Shown here: piece by piece, positions 16,928-25,600 of the stretch | How the letters are laid out: the number at the start of each line of letters is the position of its first letter | How positions within the stretch are numbered: position 1 is the stretch's first letter | Source: Methanobacteriota archaeon | GTDB lineage: Archaea > Thermoplasmatota > Poseidoniia > Poseidoniales > Thalassarchaeaceae | Assembly (NCBI GenBank): GCA_002722595.1 | Contig: PBMO01000016.1 | Location: 1 to 40,352 of the forward strand | Direction of reading: 5' to 3' | Length of the DNA: 40,352 bases | Made by a program: the position numbers and the translations under genes | The notes under the pieces: model-generated | Told to the model about the DNA's origin: nothing | The model's input: only the letters and a program-made list of their open reading frames with translations | Databases searched by the model: none

Positions 16928-17863
16928 TTAGTTGTCTGTTGGGTTTGCTGCTTTCTTGACAATGTTTTGGAAAATAACCATCACTCCGAAAATCACCGCA
17001 GAAACAACCGCAATCATTGAACCACTACCCGTGTCCAACTCTGCAGAGAAGTAAAGCCCACCCAATACCGCCATCACACCAAATATTTGGGTCCATATCA
17101 TGCACGATCTAAAACTACGACCAACCAGTTGTGCAGTCGCCGCAGGGGTAACCAGCAAAGCGGTCACCAGTAGTGCGCCGATGACTTTCACCATGCTGAC
17201 AACAACGCAAGCAGAAATAATGCTGAACAAAAGACCTATTCCTCTGACAGGAAGCCCCTGGACTCTCGCAGAAATCGGGTCGATTGTAATCGCTAGTAAT
17301 CCAGAACGGAGTAAACCGAGAAAGATCATTGAGATGAACGAGAGTGTGACAATGAAGTCCATTTCATCGTCGGTGATGAGCAGTAAATTTCCAAAGAGAT
17401 AACTTTCAACTTCTGCAGTCAATCCAATCTTCCAGATTCGTAAAACTACGAGGCCAAATCCAAGCATACCAGTCAAGAAAATTGCAATCGAAGCATCCCC
17501 GGTGAGAATCCCCCTCGATTGTAATTCATAAATTGAAATCGCGGCAACTATGCTGAATATCAATGCATACCACAATGGTGAAGCGGCTCCAAGAACAATA
17601 CCAATTGCAACCCCACCAAACGAAACGTGAGCGAGACCATCTCCAATCAATGCTAAATTTTGGACCAAAAGGAACGTACCTAGGAATCCAGCAACTACGG
17701 CGATGACAAGTGACGTAATCAGTGCACGCTGTAATGACTCCACCGGGTAACCATTGAGTTCTGCTCCGAAGAAATACGGAAAAACATCTCCAGGGATTAA
17801 AGGCAAAAACAATTTAAAAACTGGAATTGTAATATCCATTAGAATTACACCAAGCCCCATCAC
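16928..17863 (-). CDS. znuB: Zinc/manganese ABC transporter permease (ABC-3 family)
   Basis: A 311-residue ABC-3 family permease with about eight or nine hydrophobic helices. The block FLGTFLLVQNLALIGDGLAHVSFGGVAIG is diagnostic of ZnuB/MntB-type importers, and IGALLVTALLVTPAATAQL is the second family signature near the coupling helix. It forms the membrane channel for divalent metal delivered by the binding protein encoded upstream. Its start overlaps the ATPase stop by 4 bp (ATGA), so translation is coupled. An unusual N-terminal extension of about 50 residues contains one extra hydrophobic stretch. Zn versus Mn cannot be told from the permease; the His-rich binding protein favours zinc. 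Confidence 0.93.
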   Translation of the reverse strand: MMGLGVILMDITIPVFKLFLPLIPGDVFPYFFGAELNGYPVESLQRALITSLVIAVVAGFLGTFLLVQNLALIGDGLAHVSFGGVAIGIVLGAASPLWYALIFSIVAAISIYELQSRGILTGDASIAIFLTGMLGFGLVVLRIWKIGLTAEVESYLFGNLLLITDDEMDFIVTLSFISMIFLGLLRSGLLAITIDPISARVQGLPVRGIGLLFSIISACVVVSMVKVIGALLVTALLVTPAATAQLVGRSFRSCMIWTQIFGVMAVLGGLYFSAELDTGSGSMIAVVSAVIFGVMVIFQNIVKKAANPTDN

Positions 17864-18642
17864 TCTTCCTCCTCTGAATCATCTTCAATGCAACAACTCT
17901 GTTCATGAACAGGCTCAATTCCCCGCAAATCGGCAAGTTTGTCCAAATCGGGGAAATTCTCAGTTGGCCCATCGAATCGGATGGTCTCTTCCAAGAAGAT
18001 CATCCTGTGCGCGGTTTGCCGCATTGCAGTCAAATCATGAGAAACCATCAGAATTGTTTTGTTTTCATCATGACAGAGTTGATCTAACAATTTCAGCAAT
18101 GACTTCCGCGCCTCACGATCAATACCCACCAATGGTTCATCAAGCAGGATAAATTCCGACTCTGAAGCCAACGCTCGAGCTATTACAGCACGCTGTCGCT
18201 GTCCCCCGGAGAGTCGAGAAACATCGACATCTATCGCTTCTTGTAGACCTACCATTTCGATAGCCTTCTTCACACTTGCCCGACGTTTTTGATTCTCAAA
18301 AGAGAAGATATTTTTAGCATTCAATGTGCCCAACTCAACTAATTCACGAACCGTAATTCGAACATGCTTTGGCAGATTTGAGGCAGCCTGAGAAACCCAA
18401 CCAATTCGTCCGAATAGTTCCCTAGATTGGGGTGGTGCGCCATAGATTGCAACCTTCCCAGTTGCTGGTTTCAGCAAACCGAGAATGGTGAGGAGAAGTG
18501 TGGACTTCCCACTTCCATTCGGCCCCACTATACCAACGAAATCACCGCGATTAATGGTAAAATCAATGTCTTTGATGACAATCTTCCCTGAGCGTTTGAC
18601 AGATAAATTCTCAATCTTCAACGGGATATCAACCGCGTCCAT
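17860..18642 (-). CDS. znuC: Zinc/manganese ABC transporter ATP-binding protein
   Basis: A 260-residue ABC ATPase with complete motifs: Walker A GPNGSGKST near residue 40, Q-loop WVSQA, signature LSGGQRQR, Walker B FILLDEP and switch His MVSHD. It powers metal import through the adjacent permease. The C terminus adds about 30 residues not needed for ATPase function and ending in a CC pair and an acidic run (QSCCIEDDSEEEE). This could be a metal-sensing or buffering tail. It lies between the binding-protein gene (34 bp upstream) and the permease (4-bp overlap). Confidence 0.94.
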   Translation of the reverse strand: MDAVDIPLKIENLSVKRSGKIVIKDIDFTINRGDFVGIVGPNGSGKSTLLLTILGLLKPATGKVAIYGAPPQSRELFGRIGWVSQAASNLPKHVRITVRELVELGTLNAKNIFSFENQKRRASVKKAIEMVGLQEAIDVDVSRLSGGQRQRAVIARALASESEFILLDEPLVGIDREARKSLLKLLDQLCHDENKTILMVSHDLTAMRQTAHRMIFLEETIRFDGPTENFPDLDKLADLRGIEPVHEQSCCIEDDSEEEE

Positions 18643-18676
18643 ATTGAAACCCCCTGGTCAATTGTAGAGTATCCAA

Positions 18677-21415
18677 TCAGCATCCAAGACCTGATTCAAG
18701 GTTGGCGAGATTCTTGCTCATCAACGACATGTAGTCATCGTTGCTGTCAATTGGTGCCATTTCCATAGTGTACAGATATTCGATAGTCACACCTGTATCT
18801 TGCACGATGCTACCTACCGATGCCGCATCAGTGTATTCTTCAACGAACAATACTGTCACCCCTTCTTCGTTGATATGTTCAACGACATTGGCAATATCTT
18901 CTGGTGAAGGTTCGCCTTCAGGATCCAAACCGTGAACAGTTACGAATTGGATATCGTAACGGACTGCAATGTAAGAGTAAGCGTTGTGGTTTGCAACCAC
19001 AGTCTTTTCCTGGCCAGCAACAGCACAGGTTCCATTTTCTCCAAATGCAGCCTCAAAGGAATCATCCAGCGCATCTAGCTCAGCACCAAATGATTCGGCA
19101 TTGGCTCTGAAATCATCTTCAGCACTTGGGAATGCAGCGATTAAACCATCCATGACGATATTCATTTGCACCTTGAATGCAACAGGGTCAAGCCAACTGT
19201 GCGGGTCATAATTCAACGTCTCCTCATCAGCGTGGTCGTCATGGCCATCCTCATCGTCATGATCACCATCTCCACCAGGTCCGCTGTTTGCAGCAGTCCA
19301 CATGTATCCTGCAGCTTCACAGTCGTCCTCAGTAGTGATTGTACTGTCAACAGTGTGCGTACTCATGTCATAGCAGACCATGTCCTCCTCATCACCATGG
19401 TCATCGTGATCATCATGGTCGTCGTGATCATCATGGTCGTCGTGACCACCCTCTCCCATGAGAACATAGAATTCAACATCATGAGGCAGAGCAAATCCGT
19501 ATTCGCCTTCAGCTTCAATATGGATTTTCACATGTCCAGCGTGCTCTTCTCCCATATCCATCAGCATGTCAAGTTCTGAAGCGTCAATGAATCCATTCAT
19601 GTTCACATCCAATATATCGAACATAGGATTACAATTTGCATCCACACAGTCTTCACATTGATTACTGTCGGAATCCAAGCAAACAAAGGCACAAGAAGCC
19701 ATAACACATTCACAGTAACCGGTAAAATTGTCTAAATCACTAATGTCACATTCCATGTGATGTTCATCATCACCGTGGTCGTCATGGTCATCGTCCATGG
19801 CTGCAATCATACTGACAAATTCACTCATGGACAACTTCCCATCCCCATCCTCATCAAAGGCCGAGATCAGGATTTCAGTTGTAAGTGACCCCAACTCATC
19901 ATCCATATCTTCGATGGACTCAATGAAGTTCTCAAGTTCAGCTAGACTCAATAGAGTATCAGAATCTGCATCAGATTCATTGAACATAGTCATCAACATG
20001 TCCATCAGATATTCCTCCATTGCTTCTTCGATGGGGTTGTGATCATCGTGGTCATCATGGTGCCCAGGTTCTTCTAGAAGAGACATGTTCGCAGTGGATG
20101 CAGCCCATGCAAGGTGGTCGTTATCATCATGTGTCATCATGACAGAATCGATTCCAACACCGCTCTCTTCCCATGCTTCACTGGCCCCATTCCAAATCTG
20201 CAGGGACCACCACCATGAGTAATCACTTGGTGCATCAACACCATTAATGCCGTGAACTTGGTTGCCGTATACCTCATGCACAGATGAGTTCAGGGAGATG
20301 TTGTTCTCCTGCATTGTGATGCTGGTTAAGTCCCATCCTGTTGCATTATCTGGCAACATATCATGGTCCAATTCAAACATTGCAGTTGTGTTATCTGGAT
20401 ACAGTACGGACACTGAATGAGAGTGTTCATCATGGTCATCATCACCGTGACCGTCGTGATCATCCTCATCCTCATTCATCCACACTGTCCAGAATTCATT
20501 CCAGGAAATTTTCCCATCATTGTCTTGATCAGCCTCAGCTAGGGCTTGTTCAGGAGTCATTTCCTCATCATGGTCGTCACCGTGGTCATCACCATGTCCA
20601 TGGTGGTCGTGGTGAGCGTGGCCGCCACCCATCTTCAGAACAGCCATGTTGAACTCGTGCAAGTCTTCGGCCTCTTCGAAATCAAGGATGTATTCACCCT
20701 CTTCCATGTGGAAGATTGAGATGACAGTTTCAGATGGACAATCAGCAGGGTCTTCGATGATTTCTTCCGGACTCGCGTGACCGTGATCTGCGTGATCATG
20801 CTCATCGTGACCATCTTCCCCGTGTTCATCGTGGTCTTCTTCCCCATGTTCATCGTGGTCTTCTTCCCCATGTTCATCGTGGTCTTCTTCCATTTCAGGG
20901 AAAGAGAGCGTGTGCGCGACGTACTCTGCATGGATTTCAGATGCATCATCTTCATCCATCGAGAGGGTTGTGGATTCATAGGGCCCAGCCGTGAGGAGTT
21001 CACAGAGTTCCGTAACCAACATCCCCTCGTAATCGAGAGTTACTTCTTCGCCTGGCATGGCGTGCGTCTCGATTGCAGTGGGTGCCGCTGCGCCCATGGA
21101 TTCAATAGTTGAATCAACCCATGGTTCTAGACCCAAACCGTGGTAAAAGAATACATCAGCACCTTGGAGACGAACAATGTCTTGGGCCGATGGTTCGTAG
21201 TCATGAACAGGAATATTATCCTGACTCATATATTCCAATGTAACACGATCGCCCGCTACAGCTTTCACAAGCTCACCAACGTGGTATGTGGACACCATTA
21301 CGGTACCTACAGAACCTTCGTCTACGACCTCTTCATCACCTTCTAAACACCCAGCGAGGCTGGAGAAAATCATCAGCAGGCTTACCAAAATCACTCGATA
21401 TGAATTACTCTTCAT
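18677..21415 (-). CDS. ZnuA-like metal-binding lipoprotein with about 600-residue His-rich/EF-hand insertion
   Basis: A 912-residue secreted lipoprotein, roughly three times the usual length. Residues 1-23 are a lipoprotein signal ending in the lipobox LAGC. Residues 38-110 match the N lobe of cluster A-I metal-binding proteins (VHDYEPSAQDIVRLQ, YHGLGLEPWV), and residues 735-912 the C lobe (YDPHSWLDP, EGEPSPEDI). Between them lie His/Asp tracts at about 177-213, 265-283, 318-333, 451-459, 543-553, 657-674 and 718-729. Four EF-hand-type loops appear at about 296-307 (DQDNDGKISWNE), 482-493, 521-532 and 613-624. A WWW-containing segment (about 380-440) resembles DUF4430, and a Cys-rich part lies at 555-597. 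The protein should capture zinc (possibly with calcium) outside the cell and pass it to the permease. The DNA repeats inside are in frame, so no frameshift is implied. Confidence 0.88.
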   Translation of the reverse strand: MKSNSYRVILVSLLMIFSSLAGCLEGDEEVVDEGSVGTVMVSTYHVGELVKAVAGDRVTLEYMSQDNIPVHDYEPSAQDIVRLQGADVFFYHGLGLEPWVDSTIESMGAAAPTAIETHAMPGEEVTLDYEGMLVTELCELLTAGPYESTTLSMDEDDASEIHAEYVAHTLSFPEMEEDHDEHGEEDHDEHGEEDHDEHGEDGHDEHDHADHGHASPEEIIEDPADCPSETVISIFHMEEGEYILDFEEAEDLHEFNMAVLKMGGGHAHHDHHGHGDDHGDDHDEEMTPEQALAEADQDNDGKISWNEFWTVWMNEDEDDHDGHGDDDHDEHSHSVSVLYPDNTTAMFELDHDMLPDNATGWDLTSITMQENNISLNSSVHEVYGNQVHGINGVDAPSDYSWWWSLQIWNGASEAWEESGVGIDSVMMTHDDNDHLAWAASTANMSLLEEPGHHDDHDDHNPIEEAMEEYLMDMLMTMFNESDADSDTLLSLAELENFIESIEDMDDELGSLTTEILISAFDEDGDGKLSMSEFVSMIAAMDDDHDDHGDDEHHMECDISDLDNFTGYCECVMASCAFVCLDSDSNQCEDCVDANCNPMFDILDVNMNGFIDASELDMLMDMGEEHAGHVKIHIEAEGEYGFALPHDVEFYVLMGEGGHDDHDDHDDHDDHDDHGDEEDMVCYDMSTHTVDSTITTEDDCEAAGYMWTAANSGPGGDGDHDDEDGHDDHADEETLNYDPHSWLDPVAFKVQMNIVMDGLIAAFPSAEDDFRANAESFGAELDALDDSFEAAFGENGTCAVAGQEKTVVANHNAYSYIAVRYDIQFVTVHGLDPEGEPSPEDIANVVEHINEEGVTVLFVEEYTDAASVGSIVQDTGVTIEYLYTMEMAPIDSNDDYMSLMSKNLANLESGLGC
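19397..19444. repeat. Short tandem repeat encoding Asp-Asp-His tract
   Basis: An 18-bp unit close to CATCATGGTCGTCGTGAT is repeated in tandem within the metal-binding lipoprotein gene and encodes (DDH)n on the minus strand. Its length probably varies between strains by slippage. Confidence 0.75.
20824..20895. repeat. Three tandem 24-bp repeats encoding EEDHDEHG
   Basis: GTTCATCGTGGTCTTCTTCC begins each of three adjacent 24-bp units; the last diverges at its end. On the minus strand each encodes the octapeptide EEDHDEHG in the metal-binding lipoprotein. The near-identity of the units suggests recent expansion. Confidence 0.85.
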
Positions 21416-21436
21416 GAACTTGCGGCTAACTATTAA

Positions 21437-21482
21437 CTATTTAATCAGAACTAATAAATAGGGATTTGATAATTATTATTAG
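21437..21482. promoter_or_regulatory. Divergent znu/nikR-like promoter region with candidate operator
   Basis: The 88-bp gap between the binding protein and the regulator is very AT-rich. A perfect 7-bp inverted repeat CTATTTA (21437-21443) / TAAATAG (21455-21461) has an 11-bp spacer. Its left arm is about 26 bp before the binding-protein ATG at 21415, where that gene's TATA box should be. ATAATTATTATTAG (about 21470-21483) lies 25-30 bp before the regulator ATG at 21504. The repeat is a candidate binding site for the adjacent ribbon-helix-helix regulator. Confidence 0.5.
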
Positions 21483-21503
21483 CATAGCCTACCTCAGCGT
21501 ATT

Positions 21504-21929
21504 ATGAGCCAAATAATTACATTCAGCGTCGATAAGGAGTTTGCCAGTAGGCTGGATGATTTTATCCAGAAAACTGGATACAAGAATAGAAGCATGTTTC
21601 TTCGCGATGCGAGTCTTCACTTTGCGGACGCCTCATTGAGAGGAGATATTGATTCCATGGATGCAAAACAGGAAATTGAAGGAACAGCAGTGGTATATTT
21701 TCAACATCATGTTGAAAACAAATTGGCTGATTTACGGCATTCAAGTTTGTTCAAAATCACATCATATCATCACAACTGCCTCGCAACCAGCCATACGTGT
21801 GTAGATACAATGCAAGTAAGTGGTAAGGCTGGGGCAATAAGAGAAATGATCAACGGTCTAAGAAATACAAAGGACGTCGATCGAGTGGAATTTATTTCAG
21901 CTCCATTCCGAGAAGATGGATGTTGCTAG
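21504..21929 (+). CDS. NikR-like metal-responsive ribbon-helix-helix regulator
   Basis: A 141-residue regulator. Residues 1-45 form a ribbon-helix-helix (IITFSVDKEFASRLDDFI, then a helix ending RDASLHF), which binds DNA as a dimer. Residues 55-135 resemble the ACT-like metal-sensing domain of NikR (VVYFQHHVENKLADLRHSS, then YHHNCLATSHTCVD and KAGAIREMINGL). In NikR the nickel ligands are one His from each of three positions plus a Cys. Here the ligand-rich loop is shorter and reads HHNC...SHTC, with an extra CC at the C terminus, so the metal could differ. Being divergent from a zinc-type importer, it probably represses that importer when zinc is plentiful. The metal is inference. Confidence 0.82.
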   Translation: MSQIITFSVDKEFASRLDDFIQKTGYKNRSMFLRDASLHFADASLRGDIDSMDAKQEIEGTAVVYFQHHVENKLADLRHSSLFKITSYHHNCLATSHTCVDTMQVSGKAGAIREMINGLRNTKDVDRVEFISAPFREDGCC

Positions 21930-21932
21930 GTA

Positions 21933-22694
21933 TTAGCCGATTTCATCATCATATTCAATGAGTACAGATTGGTTCACATTGATGTAATCTTGGCCAGAAT
22001 CATAGTTGATTCTTAGTTCATGAACTAGGAATGTGTTGAAATGAATGGTTTCCCACACGACAGACTCTCCGTCATGGACAAGCCCACTTCGAGTTTGACA
22101 TGCATCTTCTGCACTATCGACCAAACTCCAAGTAATTTCAACTTCACGACCACTAGAAACATCCTCAATTAATTCGGGATTTTCAACTCTGGAATCGATA
22201 ATTATCGAGCTGGGGGAAGTTCCTCCATTTGTCGGAATCGGATTGATTGTCATAGGCTGGGGTTCATATGTGCTGTATTCCATCCAATCAATCCGCATTT
22301 CAATTATAATGTAGATTGGCATATTCTGGGTCTGATTGCGTTCATCAGTTGCAAAGGCAATTATTTCGTACATCCCATGATTTGAAAAGTCGATTGAAAT
22401 AGTCGAATCAGTTTTTGCATCGACTACCGTTGGAGCCGCTCCATCCAAGAGGTCTATGCCAAACGACATCAATTCTCTATCTGAGTATGTTTCCGAAAAA
22501 TCAAAAATCATGGTCACATTATTTGTAGAAACAAGTTCTCCATCGGTGAAAGATTGCACGACAGTACCATTTGTTTGTCCAGTGTTGACAATCAATACTA
22601 TTTCCTCATCACCATTTTCAAAATCAGATAAGCAGCCTGCTAATGTTATTGACAATAACATAAATGCGAGCAAAACAGGCTCCATTAGCCGCAT
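21933..22694 (-). CDS. Secreted lipoprotein with Ig-like domains, hypothetical
   Basis: About 253 residues starting MRLMEPVLLAFML, with a lipoprotein signal ending in the lipobox LAGC. The exported part is beta-rich, Asn/Thr/Asp-rich and contains patterns of PKD/Ig-like domains (TMIFDFSETYSDRELMSFGIDLLDG; GMYEIIAFATDE). The track's start at 22766 adds 24 residues before the signal peptide. The ATG at 22694 is preferred because it gives a normal signal and has a TATA-like element (TTATATTC) centred 26 bp upstream. The function is unknown. It is convergent with the NikR-like gene, 3 bp apart. Confidence 0.75.
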   Translation of the reverse strand: MRLMEPVLLAFMLLSITLAGCLSDFENGDEEIVLIVNTGQTNGTVVQSFTDGELVSTNNVTMIFDFSETYSDRELMSFGIDLLDGAAPTVVDAKTDSTISIDFSNHGMYEIIAFATDERNQTQNMPIYIIIEMRIDWMEYSTYEPQPMTINPIPTNGGTSPSSIIIDSRVENPELIEDVSSGREVEITWSLVDSAEDACQTRSGLVHDGESVVWETIHFNTFLVHELRINYDSGQDYINVNQSVLIEYDDEIG

Positions 22695-22714
22695 ATATTT
22701 CTCAAAGAGAAATT

Positions 22715-22724
22715 GAATATAAGC
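22715..22724 (-). promoter_or_regulatory. TATA-like promoter of the lipoprotein gene
   Basis: On the minus strand CTTATATTC is centred about 26 bp upstream of the ATG at 22694. This fits a leaderless transcript and decides the start codon. Confidence 0.55.
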
Positions 22725-22811
22725 AAACTGGTCTGATGTGAGTAGTGACAATTTATGAAAAGACAATTTATCATCGGTGACTTTGAGGCTTAGACCTGTT
22801 CACGAGCAAAT

Positions 22812-24323
22812 ATGGGCGAAGCATATGGGCAACTGATGTCAAAGATGAAAGAGATAGAAACTGTAGGCCAAATACAGGGACTTCTAGGTTGGGACCAAGA
22901 GGTTATGATGCCTCCAAAAGCCGGACCACTACGTGCAGAACAATTGGCCTGGCTTTCACGCACTAGTCACTCGATGATGGTTGAAACAGAGATGGGTGAG
23001 GTATTGTCAGCAGCGGAAGAAGAAGGAGCGGATGATGAAATCACCGCAGCGAATCTTCGCTTAATCAGAGATGCATATGACAAGGCCACAAAGAAACCAG
23101 CAGATTTCGTAGAACGCTTCGCTCGCCATAAATCAAAATCAATTAGGTCTTGGGCAGAGGCACGAGAAAAGGATGATTTCTCAATTTTTAGAGATGACCT
23201 TGCAGAGATGATAGACCTTAATCGAGAGCTTGCAGAATATCTTGGATACGATGACAATCCATATGATGCGCTGTTGGATATTTATGAATCAGGGCTATGT
23301 GTTGCTCAAGTAGATCCTCTATTCCAGGGCCTTCGAGAATCCCTAGTGCCGTTGATTGCCGCAGTGGGAGAATGTGAATCCCCTGACATGTCATGGGTTG
23401 AAGCGAGTAATTGGGGTGAAGATGCTCAAGCCCAACTATCACATGGGATTTCGGCAGCAGTGGGTTTTGATTTCGATGCGGGGCGACGTGACAAATCCAC
23501 CCACCCATTTTGCGGCGGAGCAAATCCTGATGATGTTCGGTGGACTACTCGGTATGATGAAAACGAACCCTTCGGTTCCCTTTATGGTTCACTTCATGAA
23601 ACGGGTCATGGTTTGTATGAACAAGGCCGGCCTCGCCAACTAGATTTCCAACCATCAGGTCATGCCAATGGATTGGGTGTGCATGAATCTCAAAGTAGAC
23701 TTTGGGAAAATCAAGTTGGGCGTTCCCTTGCATTCAGTGAGTGGGCAATTCCACATTGGTCCAAACACTTCCCTGAAAATATGGAAGGAGTTACTGGAGA
23801 AATGTTGTGGCGTAGTGTTAACCTCATCGAGCCGAGTTTGATACGTGTTGAGGCCGACGAGGCGACCTACAACATACACATCATGATTCGCTACGAGATT
23901 GAGAAACAACTCATCAATGGGGAGTTAGAGATTGATGATTTACCTGATGCTTGGGATGACATGTATGAACAATACCTCGGCGTACGTTCGCCTGATCGGA
24001 AGCAAGGAGTATTGCAAGATATCCATTGGTCAATGGGTGCTTTTGGATACTTCCCCACATACACACTTGGAAATTTGTATAGTGCCCAATTGCTCGCAGC
24101 AGCAAGATCGGATTTAGAGAGCGAACAAACTCTAGAAGAGATGTGGGCCGTTGGGAATTTTGCACCTCTTTTAGATTGGATGCGAAGCAATGTCCACGAA
24201 CGCGGTAGTATTTCGACACCAGCTGATTTGATCAAAGAAGCAACGGGCCAACCACCATCACCTCAACCTTTTATCGATTATTTACGAAATAAGGTTGAAC
24301 GCCTTTACAACGTCACTGTTTGA
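22812..24323 (+). CDS. Metallocarboxypeptidase, M32 (Taq carboxypeptidase) family
   Basis: A 503-residue enzyme of standard length for family M32. The N terminus carries QIQGLLGWDQEVMMPPKAG, a family hallmark. The zinc site HEXXH is present as HETGHGLYEQG near residue 260, followed by the third ligand region GVHESQSRLWEN. ALLDIYESGL and TYNIHIMIRYEIEKQLINGE are further M32 blocks. The enzyme removes C-terminal amino acids with broad specificity in the cytosol; no signal peptide is seen. It probably completes degradation of imported peptides, in line with the secreted S15 enzymes in this window. It is followed 39 bp later by the propeller protein. Confidence 0.95.
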   Translation: MGEAYGQLMSKMKEIETVGQIQGLLGWDQEVMMPPKAGPLRAEQLAWLSRTSHSMMVETEMGEVLSAAEEEGADDEITAANLRLIRDAYDKATKKPADFVERFARHKSKSIRSWAEAREKDDFSIFRDDLAEMIDLNRELAEYLGYDDNPYDALLDIYESGLCVAQVDPLFQGLRESLVPLIAAVGECESPDMSWVEASNWGEDAQAQLSHGISAAVGFDFDAGRRDKSTHPFCGGANPDDVRWTTRYDENEPFGSLYGSLHETGHGLYEQGRPRQLDFQPSGHANGLGVHESQSRLWENQVGRSLAFSEWAIPHWSKHFPENMEGVTGEMLWRSVNLIEPSLIRVEADEATYNIHIMIRYEIEKQLINGELEIDDLPDAWDDMYEQYLGVRSPDRKQGVLQDIHWSMGAFGYFPTYTLGNLYSAQLLAAARSDLESEQTLEEMWAVGNFAPLLDWMRSNVHERGSISTPADLIKEATGQPPSPQPFIDYLRNKVERLYNVTV

Positions 24324-24362
24324 ACCGAAGTCCAATATGTGACCTTGTGACCAGCACTAGGT

Positions 24363-25520
24363 ATGGAGGGCCAACCATTTCGAGATTTACGCGAAATGGC
24401 TTGGTTTGAAAGACAAATAGATGCTAATATCAGTTGCATACACTTAGATGGAGAACGTTTGATTGTGGGCGATTGGGATGGTGGCATTCATTGTTGGGAT
24501 CTCAATGGGGAAAACCTTTGGTCCACAAAAACGAGTAATAGAGTCGGTAATCTTAGTCTTTCCAAGAACATGGTTTACGCTGTTTGTGGACGTGATTTGA
24601 CTGCTATTGAATTGTCTACAGGGGCAATACAATGGAATAGTGAGTTAGAGGGCAGTAGTGATTTAGTAGCCAGCACACAAGATGGAAGCACAATTATTGC
24701 AACATCATCAATATTCGATTTAGAAATGAACGATTTTTTAGAGTCTACGATTTGGAGATTTAATCAGGATGGAGATTTGTTATTCAAAGAATCCATCGAC
24801 GAGCGCCCATGGTCTATTGAGATGCGTGGAGATGGAACAGCCTTCCTTGCATTGGGACGGCCTCGATGTGGCATGATTAGAATAAATGAAGAAGGCGCAC
24901 GTCATATGACATTACCAACAAATTCGCCAGCAACGTGTGGACGTGTTGGTCCAAAATATTCGATTATTGGCCATGCAGATGGCACACTTACAGGACTAGA
25001 CACAGGCCTAGTTTTGGATGATGATGATTTCACAAATCAGCCTGGGCCAATCGAAGCCATATCAAGTGCAGAGATTGGTTATATGGTCGCATCATCCATT
25101 GAAGATAATTCAGGGATATCTGATTCTAATACAGTTCGAGGTATTGCGCGTTCTTATGATGCCAAAGGGAAATTAGTTTGGCAGATTGAAACCATAGGCG
25201 GTTGCATTATTGAACATGTAGAGCATGGGCCCGAGTTTGACAGCAGTGCAACAGCTTGGGTTGTTTCTTGGGACAAGATAGACTCTACAATAATCGTCAA
25301 TTCTGCAACACAAGATAGGCAATATGCTATTTTCAGCGAACCTTCACGTGTTAATGCAATACAGGCATACGAAGATTTCATTGCAATAGGGTTTGATAAT
25401 GGTAGATTGATTCTGCTCCAGGGAGAACTTCTTCACAGGAGACTATCCCAAAAAAGCGAGGATCATTCTGACGAAAGGCGCAACAAATTGGCTGAAAAAT
25501 TGCGACGTCTCAGGTCCTAA
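24363..25520 (+). CDS. Beta-propeller (PQQ/WD40-like) repeat protein
   Basis: A 385-residue soluble protein made of repeated four-stranded blades. Repeat ends include GGIHCWDLNGENLW, LTAIELSTGAIQW, STIWRFNQDGDLLF and DNGRLILLQGELL. This is the PQQ-like/quinoprotein or WD40-type pattern with about seven blades. No signal peptide, membrane helix or PQQ-ligand motif is obvious, so a scaffold role is more likely than an enzyme. A charged C-terminal helix (SEDHSDERRNKLAEKLRRL) extends past the propeller. It lies directly upstream of the 1.4-kb structured non-coding region on the same strand. The partner is unknown. Confidence 0.78.
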   Translation: MEGQPFRDLREMAWFERQIDANISCIHLDGERLIVGDWDGGIHCWDLNGENLWSTKTSNRVGNLSLSKNMVYAVCGRDLTAIELSTGAIQWNSELEGSSDLVASTQDGSTIIATSSIFDLEMNDFLESTIWRFNQDGDLLFKESIDERPWSIEMRGDGTAFLALGRPRCGMIRINEEGARHMTLPTNSPATCGRVGPKYSIIGHADGTLTGLDTGLVLDDDDFTNQPGPIEAISSAEIGYMVASSIEDNSGISDSNTVRGIARSYDAKGKLVWQIETIGGCIIEHVEHGPEFDSSATAWVVSWDKIDSTIIVNSATQDRQYAIFSEPSRVNAIQAYEDFIAIGFDNGRLILLQGELLHRRLSQKSEDHSDERRNKLAEKLRRLRS

Positions 25521-25583
25521 AAAATATCAATTCTGGAATCGCCCTTCCATCGGAAACAGGGGTCGGGTTGCCTGATTTCTGGT

Positions 25584-25600
25584 GGAAAGATGCATATTTC
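25584..25600 (+). promoter_or_regulatory. Candidate promoter for the structured RNA
   Basis: GGAAAGATGCATATTTC has a purine-rich, BRE-like stretch followed by a TATA-like CATATTT. It would place a start near 25615-25622, where the sequence begins to be highly structured. A second AT-rich run (AAAAAATATC, 25519-25528) could serve an earlier start. Both are weak matches. Confidence 0.3.

Noticed and set aside
19397-20895. CRISPR-like regular repeats
   Set aside because: The repeats are contiguous coding units for His/Asp tracts with no unique spacers.
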